DNA from: Cyanobacteria bacterium T3Sed10_376R1m
Lineage (GTDB): Bacteria; Cyanobacteriota; Cyanobacteriia; Cyanobacteriales; Cyanobacteriaceae
Direction: 5' to 3'
DNA length: 5,215 bases
NCBI GenBank assembly: GCA_003566215.1
Contig: PXEJ01000387.1
Span: 1 to 5,215 of the forward strand
The translations under genes were made by a program, and so were the position numbers. Positions 1 through 5,215 of this stretch are shown one piece after another. How positions within the stretch are numbered: the first letter of the stretch is position 1; each line of letters starts with the position of its first letter. The notes under the pieces were generated by a model. It worked only from the letters and a program-made list of their open reading frames with translations, made no database searches and was not told the DNA's origin.

Positions 1-263
1 AAAGCCACTAAACCAGAACCAGCGGGGAAAGAAATGCCCAAGGGGAAACGGGTATGGGAATCGCCTCCAGTACCCACGGTGTCGGGTAATAACATACGGT
101 TTAACCAAGAGTGAATGATGCCATCCCCTGGTTTGAGGGCAACACCGCCACGGGTAGCAAAAAAGTCTGGTAAGTCTTTGTGGGTTTTGATGTCCACGGG
201 TTTGGGATAGGCGGCGGTATGGCAGAAGGTTTGCAAGGTTAAATCGGCGTTGAAACCTAAACA
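1..263 (-). pseudogene. acnB: 5'-truncated internal fragment of aconitate hydratase B (acnB), continues past the window edge
   Basis: Read on the minus strand from 263 down, 87 codons match the middle of bifunctional aconitate hydratase 2 / 2-methylisocitrate dehydratase (AcnB), the TCA-cycle enzyme that isomerises citrate to isocitrate with a 4Fe-4S cluster. Recognisable blocks are [36 protein letters not shown] and [19 protein letters not shown], close to E. coli AcnB as I remember it. Similarity begins at the TGT codon (261-263). The next codon upstream (ATC) no longer matches, and the one before is an in-frame TAA (267-269), so there is no start codon or N-terminal half. The fragment follows the endonuclease stop by only 17 bases. 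It is about half G+C (31 of the first 60 bases), unlike the cassette. I infer a headless duplicate left by cassette insertion. Whether it runs to the normal acnB stop lies outside the window. Confidence 0.85.
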
Positions 264-280
264 GATTTATATTTTTTGTT

Positions 281-1153
281 TCACAATATTAAATATCCTC
301 TATCTAAACCCTGTTCTAATCCTTTTTCCCAATCAGTAGTTAAATGTTTTCTAACTGTTTCAAACAAATGAATGACAACATCATCATAAATAGGATTCTT
401 TACATAACTTTCAATATAACGAAATTCTCGGTCTGTATTTTTCTGTTTTCTGAGAACATAAATTTGATCAACTTTAAATTTTTGTAAATTAATAGAATCT
501 GTTAATTTAAGCCATTCAGCAACAATCATATAAATGGCATTGGGATTGCGTAATTTTAACTGTTCTGCTGCACTAGAAGCACCCTCTAACATAGTTTTAT
601 CTAAGTAAGTTTTACACTCAATTGCTACTGCTGGTATTTGAAAATGATGAGTTTCTATTTGTTCACTACCAAGACAAGTAAAATCGGCTTTAATATCTGT
701 ACCGATCACAAAATCATGATCCTTCGTTTCTAATTTTACGTTAGGTTTTGTTACCATTTCTTGATAAGAACTAGGACGAAAAAATATATCTTTAAATGTA
801 TTTCCTTTTCCTAACAAAGCGGATCGAGAAATATCATAAACTAAATCTCTAAATAGATAGAAAACAAATTCTTCTAACACTGAAGAATGTAAATTTGAAC
901 GAGAATCAAATTTTTCTGCATATTTTTGTATATCTAAAAAATCTTTATAAATATTAAGTAATTTAACTCTGCGTTTGATAATTTTAATATCTTGATCTGT
1001 TGATTGTACAAAAGCTCCTCTTAATTTTTCATTAATTCTTTTCCATTTATCATATTGAATGCGAATTTCTTGTAGGAACTGTCGAGATTCAGGATCAATA
1101 TATTTAGTCTTATGAAGTTCTTTTTGTCTTAAATTATCCCCATGAACATACAT
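281..1153 (-). CDS. Type II restriction endonuclease, Bpu10I family (290 aa)
   Basis: Predicted DNA-cutting partner of the adjacent cytosine methyltransferase. I recognise the Bpu10I-family pattern (founder target CCTNAGC): an N-terminal MYVHGDN, a HSSVLEEFVFYLFRDL helix at residues 89-104, KDHDFVIG at 144-151, and the block AIECKTYLDKTMLEG at 177-191. The blocks KVDQIYVLRKQKNTDREFRY (227-246) and HLFETVRKHLTTDW (262-275) follow. The likely PD-(D/E)XK catalytic set is an acidic residue near D147 or D157, then E179 and K181 in IECK; E94/E95 may contribute. The ATG at 1153 has a good Shine-Dalgarno (AGAGGT, 7-base spacer) lying between the methyltransferase stop and this start, so the two genes, 18 bases apart, are probably co-transcribed and the endonuclease is made after the methyltransferase. 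The ORF appears intact, with a TGA stop at 281-283. Family assignment is from memory of conserved blocks; the nuclease fold is safer than the exact family name. Confidence 0.75.
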   Translation of the reverse strand: MYVHGDNLRQKELHKTKYIDPESRQFLQEIRIQYDKWKRINEKLRGAFVQSTDQDIKIIKRRVKLLNIYKDFLDIQKYAEKFDSRSNLHSSVLEEFVFYLFRDLVYDISRSALLGKGNTFKDIFFRPSSYQEMVTKPNVKLETKDHDFVIGTDIKADFTCLGSEQIETHHFQIPAVAIECKTYLDKTMLEGASSAAEQLKLRNPNAIYMIVAEWLKLTDSINLQKFKVDQIYVLRKQKNTDREFRYIESYVKNPIYDDVVIHLFETVRKHLTTDWEKGLEQGLDRGYLIL

Positions 1154-1160
1154 AATTAAT

Positions 1161-1166
1161 ACCTCT
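1161..1166 (-). promoter_or_regulatory. Ribosome binding site of the restriction endonuclease gene
   Basis: The minus strand reads AAGAGGT, then ATTAATT, then ATG. The AGAGGT core sits 7 bases before the ATG at 1151-1153, inside the 18-base gap after the methyltransferase stop. It is the clearest Shine-Dalgarno of the three cassette genes and fixes the endonuclease start. Confidence 0.7.
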
Positions 1167-1171
1167 TAAAT

Positions 1172-2365
1172 TTAGATTTGTTGCAATAAATTTTCGGCGA
1201 TTGCTTTAGCTAATAAAGGAGGAACTGCATTTCCGATTTGATTATATTGACAAAGGTATTTTTCATCAAATCTACCTTCTCTTTGTAATAATTTTTGACT
1301 AACAACTGTGGGTTTTCCTTTAAAAATATACCAATCGGGAAAAGATTGGATTCTCGCACCTTCTCTAGCCGTAAAATTTCGGTGTTGATAGGGATGAACA
1401 AAATTAGCATAAAAAGAAGCAGGTATAGTATGACATGGTTTATCTGGGTGCATTCTTCGACTATTTTGGTCATAAATTTTATCAGAAATTACTCCTTGAT
1501 TATTTCTTTTAAATGGTTTCAAATGCTCAGGAATATTAGCTAAAGAATCACCATGAGACATCAAAGAAAAACGCTCCACAGTACGTTTAGAATGTTTCAT
1601 TGCTACATGATTATAAACCTTTGGTGAACCTAAACGCATTTGTATTTGATATTCGTGATTAGCAGGTTTTGTGTAATCCATTTCTTCTGCACCTTCTCTA
1701 GCAGAAATTTCAGGTAAATCGGTGATCGCATCCCATAATGTAGGGCATTTTTTTAGGGTCGTTTTAAAAATGGGTAATATTTCTGAATCAACATAATGAG
1801 TAGGCTCAGGAAATGGCTGTTTTAGAGGATGAATTGAACCAATAATAAATAGTCTTTTTCTAATTTGAGGAATACCGAAATTTGTTGCTTCTAAAATATT
1901 AGAATACACTTTGTAGCCTAATTCTTGTAAATTTTGAAAAATCAGATCGATAATTAATTGTTTATCGTGATTTTTAGCTTTTAATAAGTTAGGTACATTT
2001 TCAATAATTAAATATTCTGGTTTAAATAGTTTTATAACTCTGATAAATTCAGAAAATAACGAGTTACGATGATCATTAGGATCACCAGCATTTTTAGTAC
2101 AAATAGAAAAACCTTGACAGGGAAGCCCACCTAAAATTATATTAGGTGATTCAGAATCAAATATTTCTAATAAATTAGCATCAGTAATATTTTCTATTTT
2201 CTCAGTAATGACTTTAGCCATTGTATGATTAAAAGCAAAAGTTTCTGATGCCCATTTGTCTTGTTCAATTGCTCCTACAATATCATATCCTGCCAGTTTA
2301 AATCCTAAACTAAAACCTCCAGCACCTGCAAATAAATCTAAAACTTTAAGTTGATTATTGTTCAT
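1172..2365 (-). CDS. DNA (cytosine-5-)-methyltransferase of a type II restriction-modification system (397 aa)
   Basis: Transfers a methyl group from S-adenosylmethionine to C5 of cytosine in the system's recognition site, protecting host DNA. All key C5-methyltransferase motifs are present in canonical order. Motif I is DLFAGAGGFSLGF (10-22), binding AdoMet. Motif IV is GGLPCQGFS (79-87) with catalytic C83. Motif VI is ENVPN (122-126), motif VIII is QIRKRLFIIG (167-176), motif IX is near PCHTIPASFYANF (310-322), and motif X is NQIGNAVPPLLAKAIAE (375-391). The stretch between about 190 and 305 is the target-recognition region and contains YNHVAMKHSKRTVERFS (251-267). Length is normal for a solo-specificity enzyme and nothing looks broken. 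The start is the ATG at 2363-2365; no strong Shine-Dalgarno is visible. The gene lies 51 bases after the helicase stop and 18 bases before the endonuclease, all in one direction. By eye, the only two CCTNAGC-type sites in the window (GCTCAGG at 1525-1531 and 1804-1810) fall inside this gene. Confidence 0.95.
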   Translation of the reverse strand: MNNNQLKVLDLFAGAGGFSLGFKLAGYDIVGAIEQDKWASETFAFNHTMAKVITEKIENITDANLLEIFDSESPNIILGGLPCQGFSICTKNAGDPNDHRNSLFSEFIRVIKLFKPEYLIIENVPNLLKAKNHDKQLIIDLIFQNLQELGYKVYSNILEATNFGIPQIRKRLFIIGSIHPLKQPFPEPTHYVDSEILPIFKTTLKKCPTLWDAITDLPEISAREGAEEMDYTKPANHEYQIQMRLGSPKVYNHVAMKHSKRTVERFSLMSHGDSLANIPEHLKPFKRNNQGVISDKIYDQNSRRMHPDKPCHTIPASFYANFVHPYQHRNFTAREGARIQSFPDWYIFKGKPTVVSQKLLQREGRFDEKYLCQYNQIGNAVPPLLAKAIAENLLQQI

Positions 2366-2416
2366 TATTTTATTTCTATAAAGTCTTGTGTTCTCAAGAT
2401 AAAATAAAGTTATTTA
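2366..2416 (-). promoter_or_regulatory. Helicase-methyltransferase intergenic gap with small inverted and direct repeats (possible control region)
   Basis: This 51-base gap holds an inverted repeat, TCTTG (2384-2388) and CAAGA (2395-2399) around a 6-base loop. Two direct copies of ATAAAGT lie at 2378-2384 and 2404-2410, on either side of that loop. On the minus strand a TATAGA hexamer (2374-2379) could serve as a -10 element, but no good -35 is placed for it. An internal promoter giving independent methyltransferase expression would make sense, but in such AT-rich DNA these patterns may be chance. Confidence 0.25.
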
Positions 2417-5041
2417 CTATTCTGTAGGTAAATTTTTCAAAGGATGAGATTTTAAATATTTAATCAGTGAATCTGGATCAATTTGATTATCTTTATATAC
2501 TTGAATAGCCCGTTTTCGCCATTCAATATCGGCTTCACCAGAAAAACTACTTCTTAACTCTCGAATAACGCTAACAGCTTTTAATGTCCAATCTTTAAAA
2601 TCTTTTAAATCCCAATAACAAACATCTTGTACATGAGGTGAAGCACCTTGTTTAACTTTTCGAGAAGGGGTAATCATAATTGGGATAATTATTGCTGATT
2701 CACTAACAATATTTTTGTCTTTAATCCAATTTGGATGTGATGCCGCTTGTCTAACCTTAATAGCTCCTAAAGCAGTTTCTTTATTACCACTTGAATGATC
2801 TTCAAATACAAAACATAGATTGTCAATAGTCCACCAAGGATCTGGATCTGCATCTCCATTAGCATTACCAGCTTTATAACCTAATAATTTGCCTAACTGT
2901 ACATGAGCTTTTTCAAACGCTGTAGATAACTTGTGTTTTTCTTGTGAATTTATGTTAGATGGCATATCTTTATTTATATTGTCAATGATATATTGGACTT
3001 CTTGTTCAAATTTTCTACTATTAGCAAGACCAAATTTAGTTAATTGCTGTTCTAAATTCTCTATTAAGTAATTTAATCTTTCACTTTCTTGAGTGACATC
3101 ATTATTCTGAGCATTTAATTTTGAAAGTTTAATGAACCAGTTAACTTCAGGCGCAATAATAGAAGCATTTTTAAAGAATTTTCTAGCTTTACTCTCCAAA
3201 GCCGTTAAATCATCTTTTGCTCCAAGCCATGCAGCACTTCCTGCAAGATAATTCCAAAAAGCTCTATAACCTTTAACATCATCATCACTAAGAGATGTTA
3301 ATACTGACTCACATTTAGTTACTGCTTGTTCATAATTTTTGTTCCAAATAGCATATTGATAATTTACTTCACTAGCTACTACTTCTCTTAATTTATCAAT
3401 TCCTGGTAATTTTTCTTGTGGTAACAGATTTCTCCCTCGTACAATCTCCTCATCTGCACTATTCCAATCCCCACTATGTTCTAAAAAAATCTTTAAATTT
3501 TCAATAAAATCTTCACAATTAATGTCTTTTGATTGCTCATAACCAAATTCAATTTCTGCTTGTAATTCTGGATGTAAAAATTTTCGTTTTTCAGGAGCAA
3601 GTATTTTTGACAAATAGTCACCAAGAATAATAATTGCTGAATAGTCAGTAGCAGATCTTGTACATCGTCCTAATGCTTGTACCACTCTAGTTAAAATACG
3701 ATCAGTTAATAAAATGCCAGCAGCTAAACGAGTAACAAGGAATTTTTCTTGAAGATTAGTAGCTCGTTGTAAATCTTTAATAATTAAAAGACGACATTCA
3801 TCAGCCACTAAATCGATACCATCATATCTATTAGCAACAATGGCAACTGCTTGATCCGTTTTAATAAACTCTTCCTTTGATTTTTCCAGTTGTGTAGCAT
3901 CAAAAATTTGATATGTTTCTTGTTCTATTAACTTCTTAAACTCATCAGCTTGAGGTTTATCAGGAGTCAAAACTAAAGTTCTGGGAGTTTCTTTGATCAT
4001 ATCAATGGTTAATTTTAGTGTTGCTGAATCATCTAGGGTTGTTTCTGGAAAAAAGAATAACCTACGCCCAATAGCTTGCTGATCCCAACCTTCTGGAACT
4101 GGTAAACGATGTATTTTTTTAACACCCATTAATCTTTCCAAATCTCCTCCTTCTCCCATTGTGGCAGACATATAAATACGTTGTTTAGCATCTTTAAAAG
4201 GAGAATGAGTTTGTGTTGGAGGTATTAAGGGTCTAATTAAAATTTGATTATAGCTGAAGTATAAATGACAAGCTAAAAGATGATCTCTAATAATACTCCA
4301 AGAATATTTAATATTAAGATCAGCTTGATCATTGTTACTATATTGATCTAATAATTGAATTAAAGATAAATGTACTTCACTTAATGTAGGAGTTGGTAGT
4401 TTCTGAACCCACTGTAAATCAGAAATATCTGGATTTGAAGAAAATAGTCTTGTACTATCTTCTGTTGAAAGATAAGATTTTAGTAAAGTCAATAAATTGG
4501 TAAATAGAGAATTATTTTTTTGTCGATTTATTAACACTGACCAATATTTAGCAACATAATTTTCTGCTGAATGAACATCATCAAAAATTAAAATATCAGG
4601 ATTTTCAAAAAAACTATTAGTATTAAATAATCCACTATAAGTTGTGACAGATATAGTTTCAGCATTTATATATTCAGATTTTAAAGATGGGGTAAAATCT
4701 CTTTGTTTGCCAAGAAAAGCACTACACTTGATTCCATATTTTGCATTAGATTGTTCTACTACTTGGTTGGCTAACTGTCTAGTCGGACATATATAAACAA
4801 CCTTTTCTCTATTTTTTCTTCTTCTCCATTCAGCAATTAATAATCCCACTAAGGTTTTACCACTACCAGTAGGTAATTGAATAGCTAAATCACTTTTATC
4901 TAATCCCTCTTTAGCATATTCTCTCAATATATCTGCTTGATGAGAAAGTAAGCCTTCTATTTTACGATTTTTTAAATCTCGATAAAGTGCTTCAGGAGTT
5001 TCTACTGAGGTACTCAAGTGTTGTATTTTTTTGAAAGCCAT
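2417..5041 (-). CDS. Superfamily 2 DEAD/DEAH-type helicase with TPR-like middle and restriction-endonuclease-like C-terminus (874 aa)
   Basis: Predicted ATP-driven DNA translocase or remodeller acting with the restriction-modification pair. Counting from the ATG at 5041, SF2 motifs are LLSHQADIL (31-39), Walker A QLPTGSGKT (55-63), motif Ia PTRQLANQV (86-94), motif II FDDVH (153-157; DDVH instead of DEAD/DEAH), motif III MSAT (291-294), motif IV region TLVLTPDK (355-362), motif V DGIDL (407-411) and the arginine-finger motif VI QALGRCTRS (455-463). Residues about 550-665 look helical and TPR-like. Residues about 700-845 have the order seen in PD-(D/E)XK nucleases: a helix AFEKAHVQLGKLLGYKA, then DADPDPWW (730-737), a strand CFVFEDH (743-749), a helix with RQA, and further strands. 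The expected E-x-K reads E-D-H. I prefer the ATG at 5041 because the upstream GTG (5101) would place start codons inside an intergenic palindrome. No strong Shine-Dalgarno is visible. It is the first gene of the cassette; no specific function in restriction is proven. Confidence 0.88.
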   Translation of the reverse strand: MAFKKIQHLSTSVETPEALYRDLKNRKIEGLLSHQADILREYAKEGLDKSDLAIQLPTGSGKTLVGLLIAEWRRRKNREKVVYICPTRQLANQVVEQSNAKYGIKCSAFLGKQRDFTPSLKSEYINAETISVTTYSGLFNTNSFFENPDILIFDDVHSAENYVAKYWSVLINRQKNNSLFTNLLTLLKSYLSTEDSTRLFSSNPDISDLQWVQKLPTPTLSEVHLSLIQLLDQYSNNDQADLNIKYSWSIIRDHLLACHLYFSYNQILIRPLIPPTQTHSPFKDAKQRIYMSATMGEGGDLERLMGVKKIHRLPVPEGWDQQAIGRRLFFFPETTLDDSATLKLTIDMIKETPRTLVLTPDKPQADEFKKLIEQETYQIFDATQLEKSKEEFIKTDQAVAIVANRYDGIDLVADECRLLIIKDLQRATNLQEKFLVTRLAAGILLTDRILTRVVQALGRCTRSATDYSAIIILGDYLSKILAPEKRKFLHPELQAEIEFGYEQSKDINCEDFIENLKIFLEHSGDWNSADEEIVRGRNLLPQEKLPGIDKLREVVASEVNYQYAIWNKNYEQAVTKCESVLTSLSDDDVKGYRAFWNYLAGSAAWLGAKDDLTALESKARKFFKNASIIAPEVNWFIKLSKLNAQNNDVTQESERLNYLIENLEQQLTKFGLANSRKFEQEVQYIIDNINKDMPSNINSQEKHKLSTAFEKAHVQLGKLLGYKAGNANGDADPDPWWTIDNLCFVFEDHSSGNKETALGAIKVRQAASHPNWIKDKNIVSESAIIIPIMITPSRKVKQGASPHVQDVCYWDLKDFKDWTLKAVSVIRELRSSFSGEADIEWRKRAIQVYKDNQIDPDSLIKYLKSHPLKNLPTE

Positions 5042-5044
5042 AAC

Positions 5045-5057
5045 ACAATTAAATTGT
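5045..5057. repeat. 13-base perfect inverted repeat just upstream of the helicase start
   Basis: ACAATT, one A, AATTGT: six-base arms with a one-base centre, ending 3 bases upstream of the helicase ATG. The position would suit an operator or an mRNA structure masking the start. The composition is so AT-rich that chance is a real alternative, and no regulator gene is visible in the window. No convincing -10/-35 pair was found between the acnB stop and this ATG. Confidence 0.25.
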
Positions 5058-5085
5058 TTCAGAGTATTTGAAATTTTAACTATTT

Positions 5086-5102
5086 GGTGGGCAATGCCCA
5101 CC
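5086..5102. repeat. GGTGGGCA-A-TGCCCACC palindrome, cyanobacterial-type intergenic repeat, possible acnB terminator hairpin
   Basis: Eight-base perfect arms with a one-base centre, beginning 7 bases after the acnB stop codon. On the minus strand it is preceded by CCGTAGG. The form GTAGGGTGGGCATTGCCCACC is, from memory, a very common dispersed intergenic sequence in cyanobacteria. As RNA it would fold into a GC-rich hairpin (the tight centre forces a few bases to open) and could end or stabilise the acnB message, but no U-tract follows, so a classic intrinsic terminator is doubtful. It also marks the right-hand boundary of the restriction cassette. Confidence 0.6.
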
Positions 5103-5109
5103 CTACGGA

Positions 5110-5215
5110 TTATACAGGCATACCTAAAATGTCCTCGATTTTCGGCATATCTTCTAAAGCAATAACGCGCCCTTCGTCCTCAAAACCATCAATTTCATTG
5201 AAGTTCAAATAACGG
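5110..5215 (-). CDS. acnB: Aconitate hydratase B, C-terminal end (partial, 5' part outside the window)
   Basis: The last 34 codons and TAA stop (5110-5112) of a minus-strand gene entering from the right edge. It starts RYLNFNEI, matching the RYLNFNQL near the C-terminus of E. coli AcnB as I remember it, and ends EDMPKIEDILGMPV. The AcnB assignment is therefore from a short but distinctive motif, strengthened by unmistakable AcnB sequence at the other end of the window. I infer this is the functional copy, complete beyond the window, because AcnB is the usual and probably only aconitase in many cyanobacteria. The helicase gene starts 68 bases after this stop in the same direction, so some read-through from acnB into the cassette is possible. 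Confidence 0.75.
   Translation of the reverse strand, partial: RYLNFNEIDGFEDEGRVIALEDMPKIEDILGMPV

Noticed and set aside
264..280. Terminator after the endonuclease stop
   Set aside because: The 17-base gap is A/T-rich but has no hairpin, so transcription may run into the acnB remnant.
1210..1473. 87-codon minus-strand open frame
   Set aside because: It lies wholly inside the methyltransferase gene in another frame, where the methyltransferase reading gives conserved motifs IX and X. It shows no recognisable domain.
1295..1543. 82-codon plus-strand open frame
   Set aside because: Antisense shadow of the methyltransferase C-terminal half, with no protein motifs.
281..5041. DISARM or BREX defence locus
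   Set aside because: A helicase and a C5-methyltransferase are present, but there is no DrmB (DUF1998), DrmC (PLD), PglZ or BrxC-like protein. The third gene is a Bpu10I-type nuclease.
5042..5101. 20-residue N-terminal extension of the helicase from a GTG at 5101
   Set aside because: The start codon would lie in the intergenic palindrome and the extension encodes MGIAHQ, the translated repeat. The MAFKK start at 5041 gives a normal helicase N-terminus.
1..5215. Intein or homing element interrupting acnB
   Set aside because: The acnB pieces are in the wrong order for an interrupted gene, the first ends at a proper stop codon, and no splicing or homing-endonuclease motifs are seen.
1..5215. 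CRISPR array, tRNA, rRNA, transposase or integrase gene
   Set aside because: No regularly spaced repeats, no RNA-gene signatures, and no transposase or recombinase motifs were seen on either strand.

Overview
The window is most likely from a cyanobacterium (moderate confidence). The flanking aconitase B (AcnB) sequence suits that group. So do the AT-rich genes with poor Shine-Dalgarno sites and the GGTGGGCATTGCCCACC-type hairpin, which I remember as common between cyanobacterial genes. No species can be named from the sequence alone.

Layout, with every gene on the minus strand, so transcription runs from high to low coordinates. At 5110-5215 is the 3' end of an acnB gene with its normal stop codon. 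A 17-base perfect palindrome lies just after that stop. Next comes a tight three-gene cassette of about 4.8 kb. Its first gene (2417-5041) encodes an 874-residue superfamily 2 helicase with a helical TPR-like middle and a C-terminal region that looks like a restriction-endonuclease fold. The second (1172-2365) encodes a complete DNA cytosine-C5 methyltransferase. The third (281-1153) encodes a 290-residue restriction endonuclease that I assign to the Bpu10I family. Directly after it, at 1-263, acnB sequence resumes, but from the middle of the protein, without a start codon and with an in-frame stop just upstream.

The three cassette genes read as one ATP-dependent or helicase-assisted restriction-modification operon. 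The methyltransferase protects host DNA, the Bpu10I-type enzyme cuts unmodified DNA, and the helicase-nuclease may process or independently attack the same foreign DNA. The single endonuclease and single methyltransferase suggest a symmetric target, unlike the two-plus-two arrangement of Bpu10I itself.

The flanks record how the cassette arrived. In the direction of transcription, the acnB C-terminus comes first and an internal acnB segment comes after the cassette. A simple insertion into acnB cannot give this order. Insertion with a long duplication of the 3' half of acnB can, as can integration of a circle carrying that half. Either leaves one intact acnB upstream and a headless copy downstream. 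The cassette is much richer in A+T than the acnB remnant, which supports horizontal acquisition.
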